Assembly: GCF_000332135.1 (NCBI RefSeq) | Contig: NZ_KB235896.1 | Span: 1,933,403 to 1,997,402, forward strand | Direction of reading: 5' to 3' | DNA: 64,000 nucleotides | Origin: Anabaena sp. PCC 7108 | GTDB taxonomy: Bacteria; Cyanobacteriota; Cyanobacteriia; Cyanobacteriales; Nostocaceae | Shown here: in pieces, positions 43,268-53,908 of the stretch | Layout of the letters: every line of letters starts with the position of its first letter | How positions within the stretch are numbered: the stretch's first letter is position 1 | Made by a program: the position numbers and the translations under genes | Notes under the pieces: model-generated | The model's input: only the letters and a program-made list of their open reading frames with translations | Databases searched by the model: none | Told to the model about the DNA's origin: nothing

Positions 43268-45436
43268 ATGCCAAAACAAATTATTATCGCAGAGCAGCAT
43301 CAGATTGCTGCCGTCTTTTCTGAAGATCAGATACAAGAACTAGTTGTAGCTACGGGGCATCACCAAATTGGTGATATCTACTTAGGAGTAGTAGAAAATG
43401 TATTACCAGGCATAGATGCGGCCTTTGTAAATATTGGCGATCCAGAACGCAACGGCTTTATTCATGTCACTGATTTGGGACCATTAAAACTTAAGCGTAG
43501 TGCCGCAGCCATTACTGAATTGTTGACACCCCAACAAAAAGTATTGGTACAAGTGATGAAAGAGCCAACGGGAACAAAAGGCCCAAGACTCACAGGTAAC
43601 ATTACCTCACCTGGAAGATACGTAGTGTTAATGCCCTATGGCAGAGGTGTGAATTTATCTCGGCGGATTAAGAGCGAAAGTGAGCGCAATCGCTTACGCG
43701 CCCTAGCAATTTTAATTAAGCCCGCAGGTATGGGTGTACTGGTGCGGACAGAAGCCGAAGGCAAGCCCGAAGAAGCAATTATTGAAGATTTAGAAGTACT
43801 ACAAAGACAGTGGGAAGCAATTCAGCTAGAAGCTCAATCCACCCGCGCCCCTGCATTGCTGAATCGGGATGATGACTTTATCCAGCGCGTGTTGCGAGAT
43901 ATGTACGGCGCAGATGTGAATCGAATTGTCGTCGATTCCAGCACTGGGTTACGACGAGTGAAGCAGTATTTACAAAACTGGAGCGGCGGACAAACACCAC
44001 AAGGATTGCTGATTGACCACCATCGCGATCGCTCTCCAATTTTAGAATACTTCCGCATTAGTGCTGCTATTCGTGAAGCCCTTAAGCCCAGAGTAGACTT
44101 ACCTTCTGGAGGTTACATCATTATTGAGCCAACAGAAGCATTAACAGTAATTGATGTTAACTCAGGTTCCTTCACGCGATCTGCAACAGCTAGAGAAACT
44201 GTCTTGTGGACAAACTGCGAAGCGGCTACAGAAATTGCCCGTCAGTTAAGGTTGCGAAATATTGCTGGAGTCATTGTTGTTGACTTCATTGATATGGAAT
44301 CACGGCGCGATCAACTACAAGTTTTAGAACACTTTAACAAATCTCTAAAAGCAGATAAAGCTCGTCCCCAGATTGCCCAACTCACCGAACTAGGTTTGGT
44401 AGAACTAACTCGCAAGCGGCAAGGTCAAAATATTTATGAACTGTTTGGGGAAACTTGTCCCACCTGTGGCGGTTTAGGGCATACTGTGCGTTTACCAGGA
44501 GAAATAGAAAACCGATTACCAATTCCCGCAGCAGATATACCAGAACGGTTTGCACCGCCACCGCCAAGAGAACCTCGTCTGTCAGCTAACCGCATTACAG
44601 AACCAAGGGAAAGGGAAAACTATGATGGCTTTGCGGAAGGAGTTGAAGGTGACTCAGAATTGAGTGCTATGCATCTGATTAACCATCCCAGCTATCAAGA
44701 ATTGGGCGACAAGCGTCGTACCCGCACTCGCCGCAGTCGCATTGGTATCAATGGGGTTAACGGAAAAGATGAAGCCCGGTTGGTTCCTAATCCATTAGGT
44801 TTTGTGAACGATCAAGACTTGGATCTAGATACTGATACTGAACTAACAGCAATACCAGAAATTCCCTCTCTTCTGTCGGAAACGCGACGTGTTAGCGAAG
44901 TTCCTCTCAGAGAAGTAAGGGATATTACCCGCACACCTAGTCTGGGCAAATCTGGTTGGACAGAAAGAGCAGAGCGAACGAAAGTTAAGATAGATCCAGT
45001 TAAACCTGTAGTAGAACCTCCACATATTGTTGCTGTGGAAATGACACTTCAGGAACAAGATATGTTTGCTTTGATGGGAATTTCTCCTGGGGTAAAGTTA
45101 GACCAAGAGGTGAAGAATTCTAAATCAGTGATTTTTAATATTGTTCAACCTGGACAAGTACCAACTTCACCAACTGAATCTATTTCCGAACCAACTGTTT
45201 TGCAAAGAACTAGTCCTGAGGTGAGTGCAGTCAAAAAGCCTACACCGAAAGTCGAATTAGAAGAAGCATCCTTTCCTAAATTAGCAATCGAGCCATCTTT
45301 CCCAGATATACAGCGAACAGAATTTGAGACTTTTTCAGATGATAATGAAATAAATAGCACTACCACTGCTAATCGCCGTCGTCGCCGTCGTTCCTCAGCA
45401 TTAGACGCAGATAAGTCCAGCCTAGAGGAAAGTTAA
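43268..45436 (+). CDS. rne: Ribonuclease E/G
   Basis: 722 residues, typical for cyanobacterial RNase E. It cleaves single-stranded AU-rich RNA and forms a degradosome core. Residues 35-120 form the S1 domain (GDIYLGVVENVLPGIDAAFVN). The DNase-I-like catalytic part holds the two metal-binding aspartates in LTVIDVNSGSF and IAGVIVVDFIDM. The zinc-link cysteines are C397 and C400 in CPTCGG. The C-terminal about 300 residues are disordered and charged, ending with RRRRRRSSA (residues 703-711), the peptide reported in Anabaena RNase E as the binding site for polynucleotide phosphorylase. rnhB starts nine bases later. Confidence 0.97.
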   Translation: MPKQIIIAEQHQIAAVFSEDQIQELVVATGHHQIGDIYLGVVENVLPGIDAAFVNIGDPERNGFIHVTDLGPLKLKRSAAAITELLTPQQKVLVQVMKEPTGTKGPRLTGNITSPGRYVVLMPYGRGVNLSRRIKSESERNRLRALAILIKPAGMGVLVRTEAEGKPEEAIIEDLEVLQRQWEAIQLEAQSTRAPALLNRDDDFIQRVLRDMYGADVNRIVVDSSTGLRRVKQYLQNWSGGQTPQGLLIDHHRDRSPILEYFRISAAIREALKPRVDLPSGGYIIIEPTEALTVIDVNSGSFTRSATARETVLWTNCEAATEIARQLRLRNIAGVIVVDFIDMESRRDQLQVLEHFNKSLKADKARPQIAQLTELGLVELTRKRQGQNIYELFGETCPTCGGLGHTVRLPGEIENRLPIPAADIPERFAPPPPREPRLSANRITEPRERENYDGFAEGVEGDSELSAMHLINHPSYQELGDKRRTRTRRSRIGINGVNGKDEARLVPNPLGFVNDQDLDLDTDTELTAIPEIPSLLSETRRVSEVPLREVRDITRTPSLGKSGWTERAERTKVKIDPVKPVVEPPHIVAVEMTLQEQDMFALMGISPGVKLDQEVKNSKSVIFNIVQPGQVPTSPTESISEPTVLQRTSPEVSAVKKPTPKVELEEASFPKLAIEPSFPDIQRTEFETFSDDNEINSTTTANRRRRRRSSALDADKSSLEES

Positions 45437-45444
45437 CTGGACTT

Positions 45445-46104
45445 ATGGACAGAACAGAGCCAACTGTTTGCTCAACTACGCTCTTAGATGAATATAGTTG
45501 GTTGGAGTTCTCCACCTGCTTAAGTATTCAAGGGGTGATTGCGGGTATAGATGAAGTTGGAAGAGGGGCTTTATTTGGCCCGGTAGTTGCGGCAGCTGTG
45601 ATCTTACCAGAACAGGCTTGGTCAAGTTTGATAGCAGCTAAAATTAAGGACAGCAAAAAGTTGTCTAGTTCTCGAAGAACTCAACTAGCCCAGCAAATTC
45701 ATGGGCTGGCTTTAGATTGGAAAATTGGTTATGCTTCAGTTGCAGAAATTGACAAGTTAAATATTTTACAGGCAACCTTGTTAGCAATGAAGCGGGCTGT
45801 ACTGAAGTTGAAGATACAGCCTGCACTCTGCTTAGTTGACGGGAATCAGTTAGTAAAGGATTTATTTATACCACAACAAACAATCGTTAAGGGAGACGAG
45901 CGATCGCTCAACATCGCAGCTGCTAGTATCATGGCAAAAGTTTGGCGAGATGATCTAGTAGTGCGTTTGGCCTCAAAGTATCCCATGTATAACTTGGAGC
46001 AGAATAAAGGTTATGGGAGTCAGAAACATTTGCTGGCTCTGCAAAAATACGGGATTTCGCCTCTGCATCGTCTCTCTTTTCGTCCTTGTCAAATTCAGTT
46101 ATGA
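45445..46104 (+). CDS. rnhB: Ribonuclease HII
   Basis: 219 residues. It removes RNA from RNA/DNA hybrids and single ribonucleotides from DNA. Motifs are VIAGIDEVGRGALFGPVVAA (residues about 31-50; first two catalytic acids), KIKDSKKLSSSRR, CLVDGNQLVKD and VKGDERSLNIAAASIMAKV. The N-terminal 28 residues are an extension; a shorter start is possible. It follows rne closely and is probably in the same operon, a common cyanobacterial arrangement. Confidence 0.95.
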   Translation: MDRTEPTVCSTTLLDEYSWLEFSTCLSIQGVIAGIDEVGRGALFGPVVAAAVILPEQAWSSLIAAKIKDSKKLSSSRRTQLAQQIHGLALDWKIGYASVAEIDKLNILQATLLAMKRAVLKLKIQPALCLVDGNQLVKDLFIPQQTIVKGDERSLNIAAASIMAKVWRDDLVVRLASKYPMYNLEQNKGYGSQKHLLALQKYGISPLHRLSFRPCQIQL

Positions 46105-46406
46105 AGCAGGGCGTAGGAGTAATATCGTGTTCAGTTCAAAACTTATAATTAAGGAACCGCGGGGAGAGCTTTTTGATAGGCGATGATCTGAACATGAAAT
46201 AACACAAAAGATTACAGGTCGTAGGGAGTACAAAATTTAAATTACAAAATTTAAATCAAAATTAGGTATCAAAGCAGTTTTACTCCTGAATTCGGACGTA
46301 TTAAGTCCGGTTAAATACTAATCATTAGAGATGAAACGGAGAGTTATTTTAATCAGCAATTACCCTGATTTGATGTACACTGCTTCAAAATTTCCCCGTT
46401 GTTTTG
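46105..46406. other. Spacer after rnhB, no gene seen
   Basis: Contains short repeated AAATTTAAAT-type words and the start of a plus-strand frame at 46331 that runs into the antisense of the DUF1997 gene and is not supported. No strong terminator for the rne-rnhB transcript was recognised. Confidence 0.35.
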
Positions 46407-46994
46407 TTAGTCAAAGTTCAGGATTGGTAATTCAGTATGATCATCTGCAAGACCTGTTTTGTCGGTTTGTAATATTACCCAACGACGATAATCAGCTAGA
46501 AGGTGATGTAATAATCTTTGCTTAATAGTCAATAACACGCTTTTAAGCAAACCATTACCTGTGGTTTCTAAAATCGACCTTGGAGTCAGGGAAAATGGTT
46601 GAGGAATCTCCACCAGTACTTCTAGATCGGCTTTTCCTTGTAAGCGAGTCTCACTACCTAGTTGATAGGGCGATAAGTATCCTTTTAAATTAAGAGCAAA
46701 GCGTTGGTTGATATACTCAAAACCAAGGATTTCACAACCGAGTGATCGCAAATAAATTGTTCCCTGAGAATCAGCCCAAACTCTCATGTCTACTGTAGGT
46801 TGAATACTTAGTGACATAAAAGCCAGAGGACGCATTTTTAAGCGAAATACTTCTTCAGAAAGCTGTTGAATCCGGCTGTTATCAGCCAAAGTATTTACCA
46901 GACGTTGAGGCTGACGCAAGTAGTGGTGAATAGAAATAGGCTGCTTAGGGACAGCAATTTCGACCGATTGAGAGGCAGTAAACTTAGTACCCAT
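46407..46994 (-). CDS. DUF1997 family protein
   Basis: 195 residues. The pattern fits the cyanobacterial/plastid DUF1997 family: FTASQSVEIAVPKQPISIHHYLRQPQRLV at the start, then FRLKMRPLAFMSLSIQPTVD and LKGYLSPYQLGSETRLQGKADLEVLVEIP, and a helical end (LKSVLLTIKQRLLHHLLADYRRW). The fold is likely a START/SRPBCC-type lipid or ligand pocket, from the beta-sheet/helix layout. No signal peptide. Divergent from pheA. Confidence 0.8.
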   Translation of the reverse strand: MGTKFTASQSVEIAVPKQPISIHHYLRQPQRLVNTLADNSRIQQLSEEVFRLKMRPLAFMSLSIQPTVDMRVWADSQGTIYLRSLGCEILGFEYINQRFALNLKGYLSPYQLGSETRLQGKADLEVLVEIPQPFSLTPRSILETTGNGLLKSVLLTIKQRLLHHLLADYRRWVILQTDKTGLADDHTELPILNFD

Positions 46995-47110
46995 GAGCAG
47001 ATTACAACTTTTATTTTATAATTTTAATATTTTTTAATAACTTAAATTTGTTTACAAAAAACTATAACTTTATTAATTATCGATCAAACTTGTAACTTAA
47101 GGCTAAAAGT

Positions 47111-47992
47111 ATGGCTGTAATCATAGAGAAAAGTCCACCTTTAGCGATCGCACATTTGGGGCCTCCTGGAACTTACGCCGAACAAGCTGCTTTTTTTTAT
47201 CTCAACTGGCTGAAAAAAACTCAAGCAGTTGAGGCGACTTTATGTGCTTATCCCACAATTGCCCAGTCACTGCAAGCTGTAGCTACAAAGCAAGCCCAGT
47301 TAGCTGTTGTGCCTGTTGAGAATTCCATTGAAGGCAGTGTCACCATGACAATGGATACATTGTGGCAGTTGGAAACTTTACAAATTCAATTGGCTTTAGT
47401 GCTGCCTATTTCCCATACCTTAATTTCCTGTGCTGATAATTTAGACAGCATTGAAACTGTTTATTCTCATCCCCAGGCTTTAGCACAATGTCAAGGATGG
47501 TTAGGGCAGTTTCTACCCAATGTAAATTTAATTCCTAGTAATTCTACTGCTGAGGCTCTTCAGGGACTTAAACAGGGGGTAAAAACCGCAGCAATTGCCT
47601 CGCGCAGAGCAGCAGAACTTTACAATTTACCTATATTAGCGACTGGTATTAACGACTATCCAGACAACTGTACTCGCTTTTGGGTAATTAGCCAGAGCCA
47701 AGAAGATGCTAGTGAGCAAATATCTTCTACTCACACATCCATAGCTTTCAGCTTACCTGCTAATGTACCTGGCGCATTAGCTAAAGCTTTGCAAGTATTT
47801 GCTCACCTAAGTATTAACCTCAGTCGCATTGAGTCTCGTCCCACAAAACGCTCCTTAGGAGAATATTTATTTTTCATTGACATACAAACAAGTGCAACTC
47901 AAGTGCAAACAGCTTTATCTGAGTTACGTAATTACACAGAAGTACTCAAGGTTTTTGGTAGCTATGGTGTTACCTTAATCGATCATTCTTAA
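47111..47992 (+). CDS. pheA: Prephenate dehydratase
   Basis: 293 residues, monofunctional (no chorismate mutase domain). It decarboxylates and dehydrates prephenate to phenylpyruvate for phenylalanine. The catalytic domain has AHLGPPGTYAEQAAFFYL, VVPVENSIEGSVTMTMDTL and DNCTRFWVIS (the Thr-Arg-Phe motif, about residues 194-198). The C-terminal ACT domain with PGALAKALQVFAHLSINLSRIESRP mediates phenylalanine feedback. There is a plausible ATG at 47111 and no clear Shine-Dalgarno. Confidence 0.96.
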   Translation: MAVIIEKSPPLAIAHLGPPGTYAEQAAFFYLNWLKKTQAVEATLCAYPTIAQSLQAVATKQAQLAVVPVENSIEGSVTMTMDTLWQLETLQIQLALVLPISHTLISCADNLDSIETVYSHPQALAQCQGWLGQFLPNVNLIPSNSTAEALQGLKQGVKTAAIASRRAAELYNLPILATGINDYPDNCTRFWVISQSQEDASEQISSTHTSIAFSLPANVPGALAKALQVFAHLSINLSRIESRPTKRSLGEYLFFIDIQTSATQVQTALSELRNYTEVLKVFGSYGVTLIDHS

Positions 47993-48000
47993 TTCTTAAT

Positions 48001-48034
48001 AGAGCCTGGGTTTGTGTATCGTACCGTAGGCTCT
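48001..48034. terminator. Hairpin between convergent pheA and LON-domain gene
   Basis: AGAGCCT (48001-48007) pairs with AGGCTCT (48028-48034) around a 20-base loop, just after the pheA stop, followed by GTGAAAAATT. It lies 9 bases from the convergent gene's stop. Stem short and T-run weak; could serve both directions. Confidence 0.4.
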
Positions 48035-48042
48035 GTGAAAAA

Positions 48043-48687
48043 TTAATTTTTAAATGTATCTTTAAGCACAGAACGTGCCGCCAGATGATTACGAGTAGAA
48101 GTTAAAATTTCTGCTTCCCGTTCTAAGCGAGCTGCAGTATCCTGTATTTCTAGCAATGCTTGCTGTTCAGGAGCAACACCATAAAGGTTACTGGCCACCC
48201 AATAGGATAACTCTGTTGGTAAATCTGGTAAATCTTCTGGTAATTCAATATTTTGTTCAGTTAACTTACCTGACAGACGAACGACATCTCGCAGAAGTTG
48301 TTCAACTTCAGAAGCCAAAGGTCGTAAATCTTGAGATGGTGGTTGGTCTTCAATCCATTCCACTAAACCAACTCGATAAGGTTTTTCGCGGACATACTCT
48401 AAAACGCGAAACCTTTGCTGTCCTAAAGTTAGCATCTCCATGCGGTCATCAGGCATTCGCTTGTAATGAATAATTTCTGCACAGCAGCCGACATTGGCAA
48501 TTGTGCCTTTAACTGGATCAACCATCAAGACTCCAAACCTGCGATCGCTTTCCAAAATCGTGTTCATCATGATTCTGTAACGAAATTCAAAGATATGTAG
48601 GGGTAAAGGTCTAGTTGGAAATAGAACTACTTCCGGTAAAGGAAAAAGAGGTAGTTCACGGACTGCAATTTTAGAAGAAGATGTCAT
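48043..48687 (-). CDS. LON peptidase substrate-binding domain protein
   Basis: 214 residues forming the N-terminal substrate-binding (LON_substr_bdg) domain alone, without ATPase or protease parts. Conserved text: LPLFPLPEVVLFPTRPLPLHIFEFRYRIMM at the start, RRFGVLMVDPVKGTIANVGCCAEI and LGQQRFRVLEYVREKPYRVGLVEWIED. The C-terminal 70 residues are helical (ALLEIQDTAARLEREAEILT). Such stand-alone domains are common in cyanobacteria; their role, perhaps delivery of proteins to a protease, is not settled. Confidence 0.9.
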   Translation of the reverse strand: MTSSSKIAVRELPLFPLPEVVLFPTRPLPLHIFEFRYRIMMNTILESDRRFGVLMVDPVKGTIANVGCCAEIIHYKRMPDDRMEMLTLGQQRFRVLEYVREKPYRVGLVEWIEDQPPSQDLRPLASEVEQLLRDVVRLSGKLTEQNIELPEDLPDLPTELSYWVASNLYGVAPEQQALLEIQDTAARLEREAEILTSTRNHLAARSVLKDTFKN

Positions 48688-49144
48688 TGTTAGTTGAGTA
48701 TAAATTTAACTTTTAAAAAATTTATTTTTTCCTACTTTCTCTGTAATTTTCTTATATTCTATCATTTATTCAATAGTGAATAAAAAGCCCTGAGTTGAAA
48801 AAGGACAAGGAAAAACGTATCTCCACGTCAATGCATCTTCTTCTCAGAGCATCTTTAGGATCAATTTATCCAAAATAAGGTAAACATTTATACTCCATAA
48901 TTTCATTAGTCATTTGTCTAAATGCTCATGACTAATGATAGAAACAGTGCTGAGTGCTGAGTAAAAAAGTAAAATTAAACCGACTAATCACACTCATGTT
49001 TATTAGCATAGCGTCTCCTAGAGAAGCCCTTGCCTTTAGGTATGGAAAAAAGATTTATTTCGAGATGGGTAGCATCCAGAAATATACATCCTTACTTCAA
49101 TCCCTTAGTTTTAACTATTGGGTCACTCAGCACTCCTGAATAAT
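48688..49144. other. Spacer with inverted CATTAGTCAT repeat
   Basis: 457 bases between the LON-domain gene (start at 48687) and the rpsJ stop at 49145. It contains a perfect 10-bp inverted pair CATTAGTCAT (48904-48913) / ATGACTAATG (48928-48937), a GAGTGCT heptamer patch near 48946-48962, a common spacer phrase (GCGTCTCCTAGAGAAGC) near 49011-49027. No gene supported. Confidence 0.5.
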
Positions 49145-49462
49145 TTACAATTTGACTTCGATATCTACGCCAGATGGTAAATCCAACTTCATCAACGCAT
49201 CGATAGTTTTAGAAGAAGGTTGGTAAATGTCAATAATCCGACGATGAGTGCGGGTTTCAAAATGTTCACGGGAATCTTTATCTACGTGGGGAGATCGCAG
49301 TACGCAATAGATCCGCCGTTTTGTTGGTAAAGGAATAGGTCCTATAGCTGTAGCGTTAGTACGGTTAGCTGTATCTACAATCTTCTCGCAAGATGTATCC
49401 AATAAACGTCGGTCAAAAGCTTGTAAGCGAATTCTAATCTTCTGCTGCTGTAGAGTTGCCAT
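49145..49462 (-). CDS. rpsJ: 30S ribosomal protein S10
   Basis: 105 residues. Part of the 30S head, also NusE in antitermination. Typical sequence: [23 protein letters not shown], then [35 protein letters not shown]. It is the last gene of the str operon here, after tuf; in cyanobacteria the S10 operon's rpsJ is moved next to tuf. An imperfect TTTTAGA heptamer array (about 49489-49530) and a hairpin lie between tuf and rpsJ. Confidence 0.97.
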   Translation of the reverse strand: MATLQQQKIRIRLQAFDRRLLDTSCEKIVDTANRTNATAIGPIPLPTKRRIYCVLRSPHVDKDSREHFETRTHRRIIDIYQPSSKTIDALMKLDLPSGVDIEVKL

Positions 49463-49574
49463 ATGAGAGTTTTCCAGGTTCTGTGAATTTTAGATTTTAG
49501 GTTTTAGATTTTAGATTTTAGATTTTAGATGCCAAATCCAAAATTTAAGCTCCAAAATTGTTTTGAGGAAGAGA

Positions 49575-49610
49575 AAGGAGCAGAGATGGTGTAATGCATC
49601 CCTGCTCCTT
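49575..49610 (-). terminator. Hairpin between tuf and rpsJ
   Basis: AAGGAGCAG with GATG (49575-49588) pairs with CATC and CTGCTCCTT (49597-49610) with a single bulged base. On the minus strand it begins 27 bases after the tuf stop and is followed by TCTCTTCC, so it is likely a (partial) terminator that would lower rpsJ expression relative to tuf or act as a processing site. Confidence 0.6.
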
Positions 49611-49636
49611 GATTATGAGAAGCAAAAAGGTGCTAA

Positions 49637-50866
49637 CTATTTCAGGATTTTGGATACAACACCAGCACCGATGGTGCGACCACCTTCACGAATAGCAAAG
49701 CGCATACCCTGCTCAATTGCGATCGCGTTAATTAGTTCCACTGTCATTTTGATGCGGTCTCCAGGCATAACCATTTCTACCTCTTTGCCCTCATCGGAGG
49801 TGTAGCTTTTGATTGTACCTGTTACATCAGTTGTCCGTACATAGAATTGAGGACGGTATCCAGCGAAAAATGGTGTTTTCCGACCACCTTCTTTTTCGGT
49901 CAGTACGTACACTTCACCTTCAAATTGAGTGTGAGGTGTAATAGAACCGGGTTTAGCAATTACCATGCCCCGTTCAATATCAGCCTTTTGAATACCCCGG
50001 AGAAGTACACCAGCGTTATCTCCAGCCATACCCTGATCAAGACTCTTTTTGAACATCTCGATTCCAGTTACGGTAGTAGCGCGAGTATCTCTGATACCTA
50101 TGAGTTCAACGTTATCACCAACTTTGACTACACCACGTTCAATCCGACCAGTAGCAACTGTACCACGACCTGTGATGGAGAAAACGTCTTCTACAGCCAT
50201 CAAGAAAGGCTTATCTACATCCCGCTCAGGAGTTGGGATATAGGCATCTACAGCATCCATCAATTCATAGATTTTATCTACCCAGGGGTTTTCTCCCCGT
50301 TGAGTCTTAGGATTCTTAGTCATTGCTTCAAGAGCTTGTAGACCAGAGCCTTTGATAATGGGGATATCATCGCCTGGGAAATCGTAACTAGTCAAAAGTT
50401 CCCGAAGTTCTAGTTCCACTAGTTCCAGGAGTTCTGGATCATCCATTAAATCTTCTTTATTCAAGAAGACAACCAAACTAGGAACACCCACCTGTTTTGC
50501 CAACAGGATGTGTTCACGAGTTTGGGGCATAGGACCATCGGTAGCAGCCACTACGAGGATGCCGCCATCCATTTGCGCCGCACCGGTGATCATGTTCTTC
50601 ACATAGTCAGCGTGTCCGGGGCAGTCTACGTGAGCATAGTGGCGATCTGTGGTTTCATACTCAACGTGAGCGGTATTGATGGTAATACCACGTGCCTTTT
50701 CTTCTGGTGCGTTATCGATTTGGTCGTAACCTTTAGCTACAGCTTGACCATTAGCAGCCAAAGTCATGGTAATTGCTGCTGTTAAAGTAGTTTTGCCGTG
50801 GTCAACGTGGCCAACAGTACCGATATTTAAATGGGGTTTATTTCTTTCAAACTTTGCGCGTGCCAT
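49637..50866 (-). CDS. tuf: Elongation factor Tu
   Basis: 409 residues, standard. It delivers aminoacyl-tRNA to the ribosome. G1 GHVDHGKTT (residues 19-27), the effector [14 protein letters not shown]3 DCPGHADY and G4 NKED are all present; domain II/III motifs include [17 protein letters not shown] and [36 protein letters not shown]. It lies 22 bases after fusA in the str operon. Confidence 0.98.
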   Translation of the reverse strand: MARAKFERNKPHLNIGTVGHVDHGKTTLTAAITMTLAANGQAVAKGYDQIDNAPEEKARGITINTAHVEYETTDRHYAHVDCPGHADYVKNMITGAAQMDGGILVVAATDGPMPQTREHILLAKQVGVPSLVVFLNKEDLMDDPELLELVELELRELLTSYDFPGDDIPIIKGSGLQALEAMTKNPKTQRGENPWVDKIYELMDAVDAYIPTPERDVDKPFLMAVEDVFSITGRGTVATGRIERGVVKVGDNVELIGIRDTRATTVTGIEMFKKSLDQGMAGDNAGVLLRGIQKADIERGMVIAKPGSITPHTQFEGEVYVLTEKEGGRKTPFFAGYRPQFYVRTTDVTGTIKSYTSDEGKEVEMVMPGDRIKMTVELINAIAIEQGMRFAIREGGRTIGAGVVSKILK

Positions 50867-50888
50867 GAATGCTCGTTTCCTTTTTTAA

Positions 50889-52967
50889 TTAAGCGTTCCC
50901 TTTACTTTTGGCAATGATAGTTTCAGCCACGCTGCGAGGCACCTCTTCGTAGTGACTGAACTCCATTGTAAAGATACCCCGACCTTGGGTTTTCGACCGG
51001 ATATCAGTGGCATAGCCAAACATGGTTGCCAGTGGAACTTTAGATGCCACCTTAGCCAGTCCCTGTTCAGTGCTTTGGCTTTCAATCTGTCCTCTGCGGG
51101 CGATTAAGTCACCAATGACGTTCCCGATAAAGTCTTCGGGTACTTCAACTTCAACTTTCATCATAGGCTCTAAGATGACAGGTGAAGCTTTAGATACCGC
51201 TTCTTTCATTGCCATTGAGCCAGCAATTTTGAAAGCCATTTCCGAAGAGTCTACATCGTGGTAAGAACCATCTATCAAAGTAGCTTTGACATCAATGAGT
51301 GGATATCCAGCGACAACACCGGATTCACAACATTCTTTCATTCCTTGTTCGGCAGGTCCTACGTACTCTTTAGGTACGGTACCACCAACAACCTTGGAGA
51401 CAAATTCAAAACCTGTGCCTGGTTCTCCTGGCTCCAAATTGATGACAACGTGACCGTATTGACCTTTACCACCACTTTGACGGATGAATTTGCCTTCTAT
51501 TTTGTTTACGGCTTTGCGAATTGTTTCCCGGTAAGCTACCTGTGGCTGACCCACATTGGCTTCTACCTTAAATTCCCGTAACATCCGGTCTACCAGAATT
51601 TCTAGGTGCAATTCTCCCATCCCCGCAATCACGGTTTGGTTAGTTTCGGGATCGACACGAACACGGAAGGTAGGGTCTTCTTCTGATAGAGATTGCAGAG
51701 CTTTGGACAATTTGTCCATGTCATTTTTGGTTTTGGGTTCAACCGCTACCGAGATCACAGGTTCTGGAATAAATAGGGATTCTAGAATTACTGGTGAACC
51801 TTCATCGCAAAGGGTATCACCTGTTAAGGTATCTTTTAATCCCAAGGCAGCACCCAAATCACCTGCCCGCAGTTCATCTACATCTTGTCGGTCATCCGCT
51901 TTCATCAGCACTAACCGAGAAATCCGTTCTTTTTTATTCTTGCTGACGTTGAGAACGTAACTACCTTTTTTCAGCACACCAGAATAAACACGAACGAAGG
52001 TGAGGCGACCATAAGGATCAGCCATAATCTTAAATGCCAAAGCTGATAATGGTTCTTCATCATCAGCATGACGTTCTACAGGATCACCATTGAGTAGTGT
52101 GCCTTGAATTGGTGGGACTTCAGTTGGTGAGGGTAGATAATCTATCACTGCATCCAACATCAATTGCACACCTTTATTCTTAAAGGCTGAACCGCAAAGC
52201 ACTGGTACTATTGTTCCAGCAATTGTTCCTTTCCTCAGAGCAGTGCGGATTTCTGCTTCCGTTAGTTCTTCACCCTCGAAATACTTGGTCATTAAAGTAT
52301 CTTCGGTTTCCGCTACTGCTTCTACCAATTTTGTCCGATACTCTGTTGCTTTTGCTTGTAATTCGGCTGGGATTTCTGTTGTTTGGATATCAGTTCCTTG
52401 GTCATTTGTGTACATATATGCACACATCCGCACTAAGTCAATAATCCCTTTAAATTCTGTTTCACTACCGATAGGTAGTTGAATAGCAATAGCATTAGCT
52501 CTTAAGCGATCGCGCATCTGATCATGCACTTTATAGAAGTTCGCACCAGTGCGATCCATCTTGTTAATAAAGGCGATGCGAGGTACTTTATAACGGTCTG
52601 CTTGTCGCCATACTGTTTCTGATTGTGGTTGTACACCACCTACAGAACAAAATACAGCGATTACACCATCTAATACTCGCATGGAACGTTCAACTTCAAT
52701 TGTGAAGTCTACGTGACCGGGAGTATCAATAATGTTAATTTGATGTTCTTTCCAACTGGTACTAATCGCAGCAGCAGTAATAGTAATTCCCCGCTCCCGC
52801 TCCTGAGCCATCCAGTCGGTTACAGCAGTTCCTTCGTGAACTTCACCAATTTTATGAATGATCCCAGAGTAAAATAATATTCTCTCTGTTGTCGTTGTTT
52901 TGCCCGCATCTATATGCGCCGCAATACCGATATTGCGTACTTTCTCTAGCGGGTTCGTGCGTGCCAC
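50889..52967 (-). CDS. fusA: Elongation factor G
   Basis: 692 residues, the usual size. It drives translocation and ribosome recycling by GTP hydrolysis. G1 [19 protein letters not shown] (residues 16-34), the switch [10 protein letters not shown]3 [10 protein letters not shown]4 [10 protein letters not shown] and the domain IV stretch [21 protein letters not shown] are all conserved. It follows rpsG after 138 bases and precedes tuf. Codon use is typical of highly expressed genes in the window. Confidence 0.98.
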   Translation of the reverse strand: MARTNPLEKVRNIGIAAHIDAGKTTTTERILFYSGIIHKIGEVHEGTAVTDWMAQERERGITITAAAISTSWKEHQINIIDTPGHVDFTIEVERSMRVLDGVIAVFCSVGGVQPQSETVWRQADRYKVPRIAFINKMDRTGANFYKVHDQMRDRLRANAIAIQLPIGSETEFKGIIDLVRMCAYMYTNDQGTDIQTTEIPAELQAKATEYRTKLVEAVAETEDTLMTKYFEGEELTEAEIRTALRKGTIAGTIVPVLCGSAFKNKGVQLMLDAVIDYLPSPTEVPPIQGTLLNGDPVERHADDEEPLSALAFKIMADPYGRLTFVRVYSGVLKKGSYVLNVSKNKKERISRLVLMKADDRQDVDELRAGDLGAALGLKDTLTGDTLCDEGSPVILESLFIPEPVISVAVEPKTKNDMDKLSKALQSLSEEDPTFRVRVDPETNQTVIAGMGELHLEILVDRMLREFKVEANVGQPQVAYRETIRKAVNKIEGKFIRQSGGKGQYGHVVINLEPGEPGTGFEFVSKVVGGTVPKEYVGPAEQGMKECCESGVVAGYPLIDVKATLIDGSYHDVDSSEMAFKIAGSMAMKEAVSKASPVILEPMMKVEVEVPEDFIGNVIGDLIARRGQIESQSTEQGLAKVASKVPLATMFGYATDIRSKTQGRGIFTMEFSHYEEVPRSVAETIIAKSKGNA

Positions 52968-53105
52968 AGTTACCTCCTATCGTTGTCGCCTCATGATATC
53001 TTGTATATTACTCTTTGTTAAGATTCTATACTTTTACGGAAAACCGTCTTTCTCAGGAAATTTTACGATATACCGCTTTCCGGTGGCGATATATCGCTGC
53101 TCTAA

Positions 53106-53576
53106 TTAGTAACGATAGTGTGCAAATGCCTTATTTGCTTCGGCCATCCGGTGCGTTTCTTCCCGCTTGCGAATTGCGCTTCCTGTTTCGTTAGCAGCAT
53201 CCATTAACTCGTTTGCGAGTCTGCTGGCCATTGTACGGCCTGGTCTAGCTCTAGAATATTGCACTAGCCAACGCAAGGCTAGGGTCGTACCCCGATCTGT
53301 CCGTACTTCCATTGGGACTTGGTAAGTTGCTCCACCTACTCGTCGAGCTTTTACTTCTACTAAAGGCGTTGCATTTCGCACTGCTTTTTCAAAGGTTTCT
53401 AAAGCACCATTACCAGTGCGTTCCTCGATTGTTTTCAAGGCTTCATAAACGATTCTTGCGGCAAGTGATTTCTTGCCATGACGCATGATCCGTCTGATAA
53501 TCATGCTGACCAGACGACTGTTATACACTGAGTCAGACGGAACTGGGCGTCTTTGACTAACACCACGACGAGACAT
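53106..53576 (-). CDS. rpsG: 30S ribosomal protein S7
   Basis: 156 residues. A primary binder that starts assembly of the 30S head and contacts mRNA at the exit. Conserved text: [40 protein letters not shown], and [17 protein letters not shown], with [11 protein letters not shown] at the C-terminus. It is separated from rpsL by 336 bases holding two strong hairpins. Confidence 0.98.
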   Translation of the reverse strand: MSRRGVSQRRPVPSDSVYNSRLVSMIIRRIMRHGKKSLAARIVYEALKTIEERTGNGALETFEKAVRNATPLVEVKARRVGGATYQVPMEVRTDRGTTLALRWLVQYSRARPGRTMASRLANELMDAANETGSAIRKREETHRMAEANKAFAHYRY

Positions 53577-53638
53577 ACTTCATCCTTAAATTCGGAATTT
53601 GGCAACGAAATTATATGCTATCAGAACATAGGAACCTA

Positions 53639-53661
53639 AAAGCGGTGTAAGTAGCCGCTTT
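53639..53661 (-). terminator. Hairpin in the rpsL-rpsG spacer, proximal to rpsG
   Basis: AAAGCGG (53639-53645) pairs with CCGCTTT (53655-53661). On the minus strand the second arm runs into TTTTAGG, so this could be a weak terminator or attenuator about 60 bases before the rpsG start. Confidence 0.45.
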
Positions 53662-53871
53662 AATTTCCTTGAATTTTTGGCTTTAGTTGCAGCAAAGCTG
53701 AACTGACTTACTTGCTGCTCCCCTACCAGACACGCAAGACGAAAACATTATAGACTTTAATATTTACATTAAAGTGCTGCTATCGCTGACTTTATTCTGC
53801 TTGAAAACTCTACACTTGCTCATTTAGCGCGGAGAGCAACTTTATTTATTTACCCAGCGGTTTTAGGCAAT

Positions 53872-53908
53872 AAGGCGATTAATCGTGATTGATGCGATTA
53901 ATCGCCTT
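53872..53908 (-). promoter_or_regulatory. Strong 14-bp hairpin directly after rpsL
   Basis: AAGGCGATTAATCG (53872-53885) pairs perfectly with CGATTAATCGCCTT (53895-53908), a 14-bp stem with a 9-base loop. It lies five bases after the rpsL stop. There is no T-run on the minus strand, so it is more like an RNA-processing or stability element (or an attenuator) between rpsL and rpsG than a plain terminator. Confidence 0.6.

Noticed and set aside
46331-46525. Plus-strand frame of 64 codons
   Set aside because: It overlaps the 3' end of the DUF1997 gene in antisense, has no recognisable domain and no ribosome site.
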